Made by a program: the position numbers and the translations under genes | NCBI GenBank assembly: GCA_030706145.1 | Contig: JAUZPB010000002.1 | Coordinates: forward strand, 1 to 64,000 | Origin: Bacteroidota bacterium | GTDB lineage: Bacteria; Bacteroidota; Ignavibacteria; Ignavibacteriales; SURF-24 | Direction of reading: 5' to 3' | DNA: 64,000 nucleotides | Notes under the pieces: generated by a model | Seen by the model: the letters and a program-made list of their open reading frames with translations, nothing else | Told to the model about the DNA's origin: nothing | Database searches by the model: none | Shown: positions 36,594 to 45,879 of the stretch, one piece after another | Layout: every line of letters begins with the position of its first letter | Position numbering within the stretch: the stretch's first letter is position 1

Positions 36594-36728
36594 AGCGTCT
36601 ATTAGTTTTAATACTAAAAATAAATCTCACCCATTTAATAAATTATTTTGTCTTTAATAAATTACTTTATCAAAAAATCAGCTTTCTGATTTATACTATT
36701 TGAGATAAATAGTTAACTAATAAATTTG

Positions 36729-38429
36729 CTAATCTCCTGGAATTCTATTTACAAAAATGAACTGCCCACCCTCATCATAGGTATCTTTAACTGCCTGAAG
36801 AATTGGGGTTTGATCTGAATTATTGGCCACAGCAATTCTAAGTTCATTATAAAGCTGAGTTGCATCCATATATCTATTCTTATTATCCTTCAGGGCTTTA
36901 AGCAGATAATAAGTAAAGATAGAATGACCATCTTTCCCATCATCTCTTACCTCTTCAATACCCCCGGAGGTAAGGGCAAGTCTTGACTGTCTTTTATATA
37001 CTTCGCGGTAATATTTTTCCATATTATTAGGGTCAAATGGGTAGCTCTCAGTTTTTCCTCTAAAAATATCACCTCCAAAGCAGGCATCTGTAATAAGCAG
37101 AATATGTTTGGCAGGGATACCGGCCATGAAAGTCCGTATCTCACCATTAGGAATATAATCAGCAATTGAATTTGATGTGGCATCACTAGGGACCCAGAAG
37201 CCCCTGTTCAGGTTTTTATTAAACTGTCCATGACCGGCATAAAAGATAACAAGATTATCATCTTTTCTTAAATGGTCGGTCATCCATTCTAAAATTTGGA
37301 TAATATTTTTTCTATTTGCCTGCCTATCCAGTACAGTAATTACCGAGTCGAAGCCATACTTTTCTCTTAAAACTGAAGCAACTTCTTTAGCATCATTAAC
37401 TGCACTCTTAAGTCTTGGCCAATATCCTTCGTAAGAGTTTATGCCAATCAAAAGCGCATAAAACTTCCCTGCTACAAGAAGATCCTCAAGTTTTCTTGTT
37501 ACATAGAAAGTATCTGATGTAGCATTTAAGTTATTATCCAGGGCTTTAACAACGAGAGGATTTTCCCCCATTGCCAGATACATATTTAGGGAAAAAGAAC
37601 CATCTGGCTTTAGATCGGTTTTAATTCCATTAATAGTAACCTCATAAATTCCGCTATTATCTTCTGCCTTTCCTTTAACTGCAACCGTCTCGCTTTTCCT
37701 TACAATCTTTATTCCTCTGGAGACAGCAGGCTCAATAATTGTGATCTTAGGTCCCTCTTTATCAGATTCAACGATTACCCGGAAACTTGATTCAGTAGAT
37801 TTCCCATTTTTACCGATAACCCTAACGCTAACCTGATTAAAACCATTCTGGAGTTTGAGATTAGAAAAGTATTCTGATTTTTTTATAGAATTAGCCTTTT
37901 TGTTATTTATCAGTACTTCCCTGGTCTCATTACTCTGCATAATTTTAACCTTTACAAGAATTCCTTTCTCCTTTATTTTTATTTCATTATTGCTATCTAA
38001 AATGGGTTCAATAATTATGATCTTAGGGCCGGAAGCTTTGGGTATAGAATTAATAATACAGGTAAATACCTTAAAGTTATTCTGTTCGTCAGTTGCGGTC
38101 AACTTAATTTCATTTACGCCATTTTGAAGTTTATATTCAGTATAAAATGAATTATCATCCTCAAAGCTTAACTGTTGATTATTGATGATCAGTGCTTTTA
38201 GCGGAAAATCGTCTTCGACTTTTCCTCTTATTTTAAGAATGTCAGTTTCAACTGTAAGTTCGCCATTTTCCTTTATGGATGGTTCCAACAGGATAATCTG
38301 CATTCTACTATTTTCGCTCTTTACTTCCTTTTTGTGCCTTAGACTGCCAGTGGGAGATTTACCAGTCATTTGTGCATTGATAACGCTACAGAAAGCAAAG
38401 ACAATTATAAAGAGTATCATCTTTCCCAA
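36729..38429 (-). CDS. Exported caspase-family (C14) protein with N-terminal Ig-like modules
   Basis: The 566-residue protein has a signal peptide ending SVINAQ. About three Ig-like modules (about 45-310) each open with an I-x-I-x-EP strand and contain an INN or ING turn. The caspase fold spans about 320-560: KFYALLIGINSYEGYWPRL, catalytic His400 in YAGHGQF and Cys450 in ITDACFGGD. Both catalytic residues are intact. Caspases of this kind cleave after basic or acidic residues. It is the last gene of the CHASE2 cluster, and being exported it must act outside the cytoplasm. Confidence 0.87.
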   Translation of the reverse strand: MGKMILFIIVFAFCSVINAQMTGKSPTGSLRHKKEVKSENSRMQIILLEPSIKENGELTVETDILKIRGKVEDDFPLKALIINNQQLSFEDDNSFYTEYKLQNGVNEIKLTATDEQNNFKVFTCIINSIPKASGPKIIIIEPILDSNNEIKIKEKGILVKVKIMQSNETREVLINNKKANSIKKSEYFSNLKLQNGFNQVSVRVIGKNGKSTESSFRVIVESDKEGPKITIIEPAVSRGIKIVRKSETVAVKGKAEDNSGIYEVTINGIKTDLKPDGSFSLNMYLAMGENPLVVKALDNNLNATSDTFYVTRKLEDLLVAGKFYALLIGINSYEGYWPRLKSAVNDAKEVASVLREKYGFDSVITVLDRQANRKNIIQILEWMTDHLRKDDNLVIFYAGHGQFNKNLNRGFWVPSDATSNSIADYIPNGEIRTFMAGIPAKHILLITDACFGGDIFRGKTESYPFDPNNMEKYYREVYKRQSRLALTSGGIEEVRDDGKDGHSIFTYYLLKALKDNKNRYMDATQLYNELRIAVANNSDQTPILQAVKDTYDEGGQFIFVNRIPGD

Positions 38430-38492
38430 CTGTAACCCCTTTCTAAATTTTTTTAGTAAAATCCAAAAGATACAAGTGATTTTTTATATACT

Positions 38493-38996
38493 TTATGGTC
38501 TGCCCGGAGGAGAAGCAATATTTTCTGCCGTTGTAGTTGTGTTGTCTTTTTTATCCTTGCTTAAAAGAAGGTAAGTAGCCGCCCCTCCTCCAAGAGCTGC
38601 CGCACCAAGAAGATACCAATACCAGGAACTAGCTTCTTGGATTTCCTCAGCAATAATTTCAAAATAAAAATCCTCACCCGTAAGCATATCCTCTTCCTGC
38701 TTATTCATAGTCCAGACAATAGTGGCATTTTTATTAGCGAATTTTCCTTTTCCTACATCACCTGTTGTCTGACTTGGGATGAGCTCAAAATTGCTGTCGC
38801 TATTTTTTCTTAAAACTGCCTTTATTTCGTATTCTTTTTCAGAGTCTCCTTTAAGGAAGTAATGAATATAGATCTTATCGTCGCCTACTTCGAAATTCAC
38901 CTGGATATTATCCTGCCCTACTGCTCTTTCCTGGGCATAAGATATTCTGAAAAACATCAATAAAAACAGCAGTAGCAACTGAGCATTACATTTCAT
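38493..38996 (-). CDS. Small exported protein with an Ig-like domain and C-terminal membrane helix
   Basis: The 167-residue product starts at ATG 38996 with a signal peptide ending RISYAQ. The central beta domain ends with GKGKFANKNATIVWTMNKQ and a GEDFYFEI strand, a pattern (G-x-N-x-x-IVW) seen in other Bacteroidota envelope proteins. A membrane helix (WYWYLLGAAALGGGAATYLL) and a Thr- and Pro-rich tail follow. It lies between the papain-like and caspase genes and could tether or present a substrate. I know no function for it. Confidence 0.72.
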   Translation of the reverse strand: MKCNAQLLLLFLLMFFRISYAQERAVGQDNIQVNFEVGDDKIYIHYFLKGDSEKEYEIKAVLRKNSDSNFELIPSQTTGDVGKGKFANKNATIVWTMNKQEEDMLTGEDFYFEIIAEEIQEASSWYWYLLGAAALGGGAATYLLLSKDKKDNTTTTAENIASPPGRP

Positions 38997-39064
38997 TGTT
39001 TTTCCCGGACTGATGTAGAATATTATTAATTTAAAAATAAACCTCACAAAGAAAAGCAATTAGG

Positions 39065-40444
39065 TCATAAATGTCTTATTTCAATTATAACAGGCACAAG
39101 CACTTTTCCATTACTTTTAGCATTAAAATTAATGCCATCTTTATAGCCAAAGTCAATATCATTTTTATTGACCATTATGTCACTTAATACTTTCATGATC
39201 CTTTCATTAAAAGGACCTATAGTACTTTCAACGGCTGTCATAATACTGTCAATATTCAGATTCTTCTTCGAATAAATAAAGCAGTAATACGAACTTCCCT
39301 TAACTGTATCGAGCATATTAAAATTTTCTTCATCAGGAATAGCAATATTGTTTTGTCTATAGGGCAGGTATGCGACCATGCGATCATTGAAAGGAAATAT
39401 TTTATATGTTTTATTTGTTATATCTGAGCTAAATGCATAGACATAGGCAGGTTCATTATTTGAGATTCGAAGTTCAAAGAGAGTATTTGATGCATATGGT
39501 TTTTCCATAACAAAATAATTCCCGTTGAATTTTGCCTTCATCTCTTTGCCATTGCTTTCTTTAAAGATCAAAGACCCAGAAAGGTCAGGGATTGATGCAT
39601 CATTTTTTGCCTGATCTATCATTTCAAAGGCAAACTTGCAGAAATAGTCAAAATCCTTATATCTTATCCATGTAAAGCCTTTATTAGCCCACTGTGATCC
39701 CCAGCTGTTCATAAGTTCAATAGCACCGCCGAACTTATTATCATCATAGCTAACAGCTGCAATTGCATGGCCTCTTCCCCATTCTTTGTAGTCTGAACTA
39801 TCGGGGATCCATAGTTCCTTTGCTCGGTTAAAAGAGTTGGGGCAATCAATAGCCAGGACCACAGGTTTAGATTCTGCCAGACTTTTCTTTAGATATTTAT
39901 GTTTATACTGAGTATTGCGGTTTGCAATTTCTCTATATTCTAGTATGCGGTATGGAATAGCTTTTTGTCTATCTTCTTCGGTTACATCTTTTGTACAATC
40001 ATAGCCAAAATCCTTAAGCTTCATATCGCCATTGTTTCTCAGGCAATTAAGAGCTTCAATAAGTGAAGCGCCAGTGGAACAGTCGCTACCAGATCGAATC
40101 TGATTATAAACAAATGAAGGAGAAAAAGCGCTGTCATTTATCTGTTCTTTTTTAATTCTATGTTTTATTGCTTCAAGAATAGTACGCCCCGAATAAGCAG
40201 TAGCCCAGCCTGTGCAGGTGCCGTATCTACCCTGATAACCAGGAGAAGGAGCATACTGTTTAATTGAAGCTGCAGAAGGCAGGTTTGAATAGTCACCTCG
40301 CATCAATGGAGCCGAAATTGGAGAAGATTCAAATAAGGGATCATTCAAAATAAGACCACGTCCAAACTCCTCATTACTTTGGGCATTCGAATTACAACAA
40401 TATAAGAGGAGAAGAAATGTTATTGTTAAATTTCTCAAGATCAC
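39065..40444 (-). CDS. Exported papain-like (C1) cysteine protease with DUF4384-like tail
   Basis: The 459-residue protein has a complete C1 triad: Cys77 in YGTCTGWATAY with the oxyanion Gln six residues before, His226 in GHAIAAVSYD, and Asn246 in MNSWGSQWANKG. Residues about 300-440 resemble DUF4384 (EPAYVYAFSSD, IFPFND, IAIPDEENFNM), a domain often joined to caspases in other bacteria. I start at GTG 40444, after GAGGGA and followed by a signal peptide ending NSNAQ. ATG 40474 would overlap the upstream gene and lacks a ribosome binding site. Confidence 0.85.
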   Translation of the reverse strand: MILRNLTITFLLLLYCCNSNAQSNEEFGRGLILNDPLFESSPISAPLMRGDYSNLPSAASIKQYAPSPGYQGRYGTCTGWATAYSGRTILEAIKHRIKKEQINDSAFSPSFVYNQIRSGSDCSTGASLIEALNCLRNNGDMKLKDFGYDCTKDVTEEDRQKAIPYRILEYREIANRNTQYKHKYLKKSLAESKPVVLAIDCPNSFNRAKELWIPDSSDYKEWGRGHAIAAVSYDDNKFGGAIELMNSWGSQWANKGFTWIRYKDFDYFCKFAFEMIDQAKNDASIPDLSGSLIFKESNGKEMKAKFNGNYFVMEKPYASNTLFELRISNNEPAYVYAFSSDITNKTYKIFPFNDRMVAYLPYRQNNIAIPDEENFNMLDTVKGSSYYCFIYSKKNLNIDSIMTAVESTIGPFNERIMKVLSDIMVNKNDIDFGYKDGINFNAKSNGKVLVPVIIEIRHL

Positions 40445-40458
40445 TGTAAAGATTCCCT

Positions 40459-41406
40459 CTAATAAATATTCCATTTCTGCATCATTATCTGTGCTCTTCT
40501 AAAGAGCCCAAATTTTGTAAGAAACAGCAGATATTTTTTTTTATACTCCTCAACCTGGCCTGAATACTGCATAGCTTTCTGATAATGTTCAAGTGCTTTG
40601 AGGCTCATATTATTATTCTCGTAAAAAGTTGCAAGTATCATTTGATTCAACGGACTTTCAGATGTATCTCTAAGGTCTGAGAGGATATCCTTAAGACTAT
40701 CTTGCATCTCCTCATATCTGGCCTTTGTTATTACTTTAATGCAACTTGTATCAGAACTAACAGAAGAATCTTCTGCGCTAAAGACAAACCAGTCATAGCA
40801 GTTATCCGGTTCAAAATTTAATTGTTCAATGTTCAATTGAATTGATGTATCTTTTGTCTGCTCGAGCACAATAGTTTTTCTTTCGGGGTTTTGGATTTCG
40901 AGGACATAAGTATTGACTTCTCTTACTGGGAACCACTTAAACGTTACCAGAGAGTCAACAAGAACTGCAGAAGCCGGGAAGTCTTTATCGATATAAGTAA
41001 GGTTTTGCCTAACCACACCTGCGATATTTTTCATCTCTTTAGTCTTGTTTTTAATAATCATCTCATTTATCAGATAGTCAGTCATTCTTTTTGTTACAGA
41101 TGAATTCTCGGCAACAAGTTTTTTCGCCAAATTATCTACAAAATAGGCCCCTGGTTTTGTAACTTCTATAGTTCTTCCATTTTGGTAGCAAAGTCCGAGA
41201 TAGCTGTCAGTTTCAAGCTTAATACTATCGCCCGGGAAAAGTTTATTTCCGGTTGTAAGGTCAGTCCACTGCGATAAGCTTTTGTTGCTATAGAGTATTC
41301 TTCCACTTGAAGCAATTACAGTAAAAAGCCACTTCTGTGCAAGCAAATTACTTTCTGGAAATAACATCAGGCCTGCTAATACTGCTAAGCTGAGCAGACG
41401 GTTCAT
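40459..41406 (-). CDS. Exported FecR-like protein with TPR-like C terminus
   Basis: The 315-residue protein has a signal peptide ending NLLAQ. Residues about 25-100 look like a FecR-type beta-helix turn (ASSGRILYSNKS, GNKLFPGDSIKLETDSYL). An Ig-like middle contains TFKWFPVREVNTYVLEIQNP. The C-terminal 90 residues are helical with a TPR-like unit (LNQMILATFYENNNMSLKAL). FecR domains commonly pair with CHASE2 in signalling. It starts 59 bases inside the CHASE2 gene, so translation is likely coupled. Confidence 0.75.
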   Translation of the reverse strand: MNRLLSLAVLAGLMLFPESNLLAQKWLFTVIASSGRILYSNKSLSQWTDLTTGNKLFPGDSIKLETDSYLGLCYQNGRTIEVTKPGAYFVDNLAKKLVAENSSVTKRMTDYLINEMIIKNKTKEMKNIAGVVRQNLTYIDKDFPASAVLVDSLVTFKWFPVREVNTYVLEIQNPERKTIVLEQTKDTSIQLNIEQLNFEPDNCYDWFVFSAEDSSVSSDTSCIKVITKARYEEMQDSLKDILSDLRDTSESPLNQMILATFYENNNMSLKALEHYQKAMQYSGQVEEYKKKYLLFLTKFGLFRRAQIMMQKWNIY

Positions 41407-42622
41407 CTTTTTCCTTCTTTTTAGGGAAAATCCTTTTCCTTAAGAATAATTCATAAAGGTCCAGACAAGTCGGACCAATTACAATGGCTACAATAGTTAA
41501 GGTTAGGTTAACTTTATAAGTATAATTATTAAAAATAAAAACACCCAAAGACAGGTCCAGTATTGTAAATAAGAATATGAAAAGTTTATAGACTGCCCCG
41601 AACCAATCTTTATAAATTCTTTTAATTAGTAAAAGCATATTAATTGAGAACAAAGAAAGGCAAACAGCAATAATAAAACTAAGCCAACCTGGCATTACTT
41701 CTATATAATTATTTCTGATCAGCATTGAAATGATATTAGCATTTATTACAACTCCATACATATCAGGAAATGCTCGTCCAGCATAGCGTTCATTCAAAGG
41801 GGTAAAAAAGATATCCTCAAAGGTTTTTGTTTTAATGTCAAGACCCATAAAACCAATTAGCACAATTTTATCTTTAAGGATTTGTCCGTTAAATGGATTC
41901 TTAAATGGGTCCATACTTTCAAGATAAAAATATTTATTAAGATTCCCCCTATAGTTTATGAGCTCTTTATCGTTATTCCTTTGGTTCAAAAGCCGGATAG
42001 AATTCTTGTCAGCAAGTTCGGCAATTTTCACAGGGAAAGCTGTCTCGAAGGAACTTTTATATTTTGCATATGGACGAAACCTTCTTATTGTTCTATAACC
42101 TTCAGCATCTTCTTCGGGTAAATTAGCAAAGCCAGTCGAGTATTTCCCTTTGAAGAGCTGCTCTGAACTTAGGAGTGAATCATAACTATCATTTTTAATG
42201 TTATATCGGTCGAGTCTACTTGCCAGAACAATGTTTTTACATTTTTTTATTGTTCGTTCAAGTATGGAATCCTTTATCCTATCTTTTTTCGTATAGAACA
42301 AGAGGTCCAATCCTATAACCTTTGGTGAACAGTCATTAATAATCTCGAGCTGTCTTGCAATTCCCTCTCTGTCTAGATCTCCTATGTTAACCAGAACAAT
42401 ATTTGTATCTGCTGTCTGCTCTGAACGGAATTTTGAAAATACGACGTCATAGATATCGAAGTCTTTTACGGAATTGCCAATAGGGTTCAAAAATCCAAGG
42501 CCAATTGGCAGTTTTGCGAATAGGCCAATAAAAACAAATACAATAACTGTCACAACCAGAGAGTCAGTAAAGCGTTTATTTTTCTGGAAGAAAATTCTAT
42601 AACTGCTTAATCTTTTGATCAT
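41348..42622 (-). CDS. CHASE2-domain membrane protein without output domain
   Basis: The product of about 424 residues has one N-terminal membrane helix and a CHASE2 extracytoplasmic domain (about 50-310: FDIYDVVFSKFR, IVLVNIGD, VIGLDLLFY, FMGLDIKTKTFEDIFFTPL, GVVINANIISMLI). Three more membrane helices and a 45-residue cytoplasmic tail follow. CHASE2 normally precedes a kinase, cyclase or phosphatase domain, and none is present. It is first in the operon. I prefer ATG 42622 to a TTG at 42643. Confidence 0.85.
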   Translation of the reverse strand: MIKRLSSYRIFFQKNKRFTDSLVVTVIVFVFIGLFAKLPIGLGFLNPIGNSVKDFDIYDVVFSKFRSEQTADTNIVLVNIGDLDREGIARQLEIINDCSPKVIGLDLLFYTKKDRIKDSILERTIKKCKNIVLASRLDRYNIKNDSYDSLLSSEQLFKGKYSTGFANLPEEDAEGYRTIRRFRPYAKYKSSFETAFPVKIAELADKNSIRLLNQRNNDKELINYRGNLNKYFYLESMDPFKNPFNGQILKDKIVLIGFMGLDIKTKTFEDIFFTPLNERYAGRAFPDMYGVVINANIISMLIRNNYIEVMPGWLSFIIAVCLSLFSINMLLLIKRIYKDWFGAVYKLFIFLFTILDLSLGVFIFNNYTYKVNLTLTIVAIVIGPTCLDLYELFLRKRIFPKKKEKDEPSAQLSSISRPDVISRK

Positions 42623-42845
42623 CTCTTTTTTTCTCTTTGCCAAATCTTATTTGTAGATCTGGCCTGTCTCTAATGACCAAATTAGTTTATAAATGCAGAA
42701 AAGACCTATATAAAAATAATAACAGAATTGGGCTTATTTTCAATAGGCCGAAGTAAGATAAACGGACTTATCAAAGCAAATCCTTTGAGTTTCAAAAATA
42801 TTATTTACACTAGTATGTTATTTTCATAATGCCACTGTGCAAATA

Positions 42846-43799
42846 TTACTTTACTGGTTCAAAATATTGGACACTAAACATTTTTTCATTATCTATCCAA
42901 GCCCTCTTTAGTCTAAGCTTGTCTTTTAGGAGCTCTTTAAACTCATCGACATTATATTTATATGAATATTCAGTTAAGATTTTTTCATTCTTTTTGAAAC
43001 TGAAAGTAGAATTGCAAAGTTTTACAGACTGATCAGTCAGGCTTATAAGATACATTTCTATTCTACCTTCAGTCTCATTATATAAAGCCTTATGCCTGAA
43101 ATTCTCCAGGTTAAAATCTGCGCAAAATTCATCGTTCAATCTTTTAAGTATATTTAAGTTGAACTTTGCGGTAATTCCCTTATTGTCGTTATAAGCCATT
43201 TGGAGAAGTTCTTTCTTCTTTTTAAGGTCGACTCCAATTAAGATTCCCCCACTACTTCCTATTATATTTAGTAGATTAAAAAGAAAATCTCTGGCTTCAA
43301 ATGGGGTAAAATTTCCTATTGTTGAGCCAGGGAAGAAGACTATTCTACGCCCTTGCTGAAGATCTTCCTGAATCTGGAGCTTTAAGTCTGCTGTATAGTC
43401 GTGGCATTTTGGTATCACATTTAACGAGGGGTAATCCTTCTTTATTGATGCCACTGAATCATGCAGGTACTCATCTGAAATATCTACTGGGATATAGGTT
43501 TTTATGCCGGAAAGGTTATCAAACAAAAGCCTGGTTTTTCTACTGTTTCCACTTCCAAGTTCGATAAGTGTAATATCTTCACCTAATAGATCAGCAATTT
43601 CTTTAATGTTGCCGGTCATTATTTCCATTTCTTTCCGGGTAAGATAATATTCTTTCAGATTGCAGATTTGGTCAAATAGGTCAGAGCCTTCATTATTATA
43701 GAATAATTTATAGGGGAGTGTTTTGGGAAATCCTGACAAACCATCAGTAATTTCGGATAAAATATCCTTTGTCGCATATGAATTAGTTTTTAATTCCAT
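42846..43799 (-). CDS. egtD: Histidine N-alpha-methyltransferase (ergothioneine synthesis)
   Basis: The 317-residue EgtD-type methyltransferase makes trimethyl-histidine (hercynine) from histidine and three S-adenosylmethionine. Marks include the N-terminal LPYKLFYNNEGSDLFDQIC, the SAM motif LIELGSGNSRKTRLL, YIPVDIS, FFPGSTIGNFTPFEA and a late RIEMYLIS. Length is normal. Its ATG shares one base with the egtB stop (TAATG), so the two are coupled. Confidence 0.92.
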   Translation of the reverse strand: MELKTNSYATKDILSEITDGLSGFPKTLPYKLFYNNEGSDLFDQICNLKEYYLTRKEMEIMTGNIKEIADLLGEDITLIELGSGNSRKTRLLFDNLSGIKTYIPVDISDEYLHDSVASIKKDYPSLNVIPKCHDYTADLKLQIQEDLQQGRRIVFFPGSTIGNFTPFEARDFLFNLLNIIGSSGGILIGVDLKKKKELLQMAYNDNKGITAKFNLNILKRLNDEFCADFNLENFRHKALYNETEGRIEMYLISLTDQSVKLCNSTFSFKKNEKILTEYSYKYNVDEFKELLKDKLRLKRAWIDNEKMFSVQYFEPVK

Positions 43800-45115
43800 T
43801 ATTTACCATCCTTTGCAAGGCGAATACCTGTAAATTGCCACCTAGAGGGAGGGGCGAAGAAATTTCTATAAGTAGCTCTAATATGTGAGCGTGGAGTAAC
43901 ACATGATCCGCCTCTTAGGACCATCTGTCCAGACATAAATTTCCCATTATATTCACCTATAGCCCCCGGAGGAGTTTTATATCCTGGATAAGGAGAATAA
44001 GAGCTTCTTGTCCACTCCCAAAGATCTCCAAAGAGTTGTTCAATTTGTAGTCCATTTTGCTCATGGCAAGTAATGGGATGATAGAATGAATCCTCAAGGA
44101 AATTACCTTTTAAAGGACTTCCTGAGGCTGCAACTTCCCATTCAGTTTCAGTTAAAAGTCTACAGTCTTTCCATCTAGCAAAAGCATCGGCCTCATAGAA
44201 ACTAATGTGACAGACTGGCTCATCAAGGTTAAGTTCTTCAAGTCCGCTCAAAGTAAATATTTCATGTTTCTTTTGATCTTTATCTATTATCCAGTATAAT
44301 GGAGACTTCCAGCCCTCACGAAGCAGAGCTGCATATCCGTCTGAAAGCCAGAGTTCAGGCCTGTCATATCCGCCGTGATCGATAAACTCCAAAAACTCTC
44401 CATTTGTAATTAAGCGGGATGAGATCTGAAATGGTTCTACAAATTCCCTGTGCTTTGGGCCCTCATTATCAAAGGCAAAATCATCTCCCTGGTGACCAAT
44501 AAAATAAATGCCCTCATCAAATTTTATCCATTCCAGGTTATTTGCTTTAAATTTGCCTCTTTCTCTTTTAAGATAAACCGGTTTAAGTGGATTAACCGAA
44601 AAGACATGTTTAATATCCGTAAGGATTAATTCCTGATGTTGTTGTTCATGGTTCAGTCCGAGTTCAATAATGGGAATCATCTTTTGAAAATCATCAAGGG
44701 AAGCATCTTCAAGTAAATTGAGGAAATGAAAGTTAACATAGCTTCTGTACTGATAGACGTCTTCAACCGTTGGTCTAGAAAGCAGCCCCCTTTCAGAACG
44801 AGTGAATCTAGGGCCGACCTGTACATAATAGGAATTAAAAAGATAATTAAACACAGGATTAAACTCTCTGTAAGATTTATCGAAATTCTTCAGTACAAAG
44901 GTTTCAAAAAACCAACTTGTATGTGCAAGGTGCCATTTGGCAGGACTAACATCTGGCATTGACTGAATGACGAAATCCTCGGTCTTAAGAGGAGTGCAAA
45001 TAGTCTCTGTATATTCTCTGATTGTCTTAAACCTATGGGCAAAAGCTGTTCTTGGAGAGAAAAGGTCATTTGAGTTTTTCTTCTGCTTTTCAATTTCCTT
45101 AAAAGTCTGTTGCAT
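43799..45115 (-). CDS. egtB: Ergothioneine biosynthesis iron oxygenase EgtB
   Basis: The 438-residue protein has a DinB-like N-terminal domain with His65 in WHLAHTSWFFETF and His156/His160 in NHEQQHQELILTD as iron ligands. A formylglycine-generating-type C-terminal domain follows (GDDFAFDNEGPKHREFV, LTETEWEVAA, GDLWEWTRSSY, VLRGGSCVTPRSHIRATYRN). It joins a thiol to hercynine with oxygen. No egtC or egtE is seen, so the thiol donor may be cysteine directly or later steps may be elsewhere. It is followed at once by egtD. Confidence 0.92.
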   Translation of the reverse strand: MQQTFKEIEKQKKNSNDLFSPRTAFAHRFKTIREYTETICTPLKTEDFVIQSMPDVSPAKWHLAHTSWFFETFVLKNFDKSYREFNPVFNYLFNSYYVQVGPRFTRSERGLLSRPTVEDVYQYRSYVNFHFLNLLEDASLDDFQKMIPIIELGLNHEQQHQELILTDIKHVFSVNPLKPVYLKRERGKFKANNLEWIKFDEGIYFIGHQGDDFAFDNEGPKHREFVEPFQISSRLITNGEFLEFIDHGGYDRPELWLSDGYAALLREGWKSPLYWIIDKDQKKHEIFTLSGLEELNLDEPVCHISFYEADAFARWKDCRLLTETEWEVAASGSPLKGNFLEDSFYHPITCHEQNGLQIEQLFGDLWEWTRSSYSPYPGYKTPPGAIGEYNGKFMSGQMVLRGGSCVTPRSHIRATYRNFFAPPSRWQFTGIRLAKDGK

Positions 45116-45363
45116 TTGGAAACCTCAAAAAAATATTCTAAGTAATTAATTCCTTTTATTATATAATTTTTTTCTAAAGTTTTTAGGGTAAATAATTATT
45201 CCTCAAATCATGAGAAAGAAAGCAGCACTAGATTTTTGAGATCTCAGTAGAATGAGAGGACTGCAGGAAAATTTTTCAGTTAGGAATTTTTAATATTTTC
45301 AGGTAAATTGAAAGTACTTAAGGTATAATAGGTAAAAAAAGTACATTTTTGGAGAAAAAGATA

Positions 45364-45879
45364 ATGTTTAGATATCCGTTGCTGATAATTTTTTTATTAA
45401 TGACATTCGGAATATGTAATAATATATCAGCCCAAAGGGGACCCCAAGGACACAATTTTGGATTCGGAATCATAGTAGGTGAGCCTTTGGGAGGAACGAT
45501 AAAATATTGGTTTAATTCAGAGAATGCCCTAGATGCAGACATAGGAGGGTCATATTTTGGTAGTCCAAGGATTGATGTGGATTACCTATGGCATTTTGAT
45601 GCATTTCAGTCGAGGATAGTAAAGCTTTATGCAGGAGCAGGAGGAGCTTTAGGTTTCGGAGGCAGTAACAACGGTTTTCTATATAAAGGAGAAGGAAACC
45701 GGTTCTATGTACGTGAAGGAGATAATGTTGGGTTTGGTATCAGAGGGCTTTTTGGCCTGAATGTTATTCCAAACAGAAGCCCGCTTGAAATATTCCTCCA
45801 TTTTGGTGTGCTAGTCGGACTAGCTCCAGAGACAGGATCGGCAGTTGACCTGGCACTCGGTTTAAGATTTTATCCCTAA
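45364..45879 (+). CDS. Small exported beta-barrel-like protein
   Basis: The 171-residue product starts at ATG 45364 (GGAG upstream) with a signal peptide ending NNISAQ. The mature part is glycine- and aromatic-rich with alternating strands (FGFGIIVGEPLGGTIKYWF, LDADIGGSYFG, KLYAGAGGALGFGG, VDLALGLRFYP) and ends in an aromatic residue plus Pro. An eight-stranded outer-membrane barrel is plausible. No family is recognised with confidence. Confidence 0.65.
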   Translation: MFRYPLLIIFLLMTFGICNNISAQRGPQGHNFGFGIIVGEPLGGTIKYWFNSENALDADIGGSYFGSPRIDVDYLWHFDAFQSRIVKLYAGAGGALGFGGSNNGFLYKGEGNRFYVREGDNVGFGIRGLFGLNVIPNRSPLEIFLHFGVLVGLAPETGSAVDLALGLRFYP

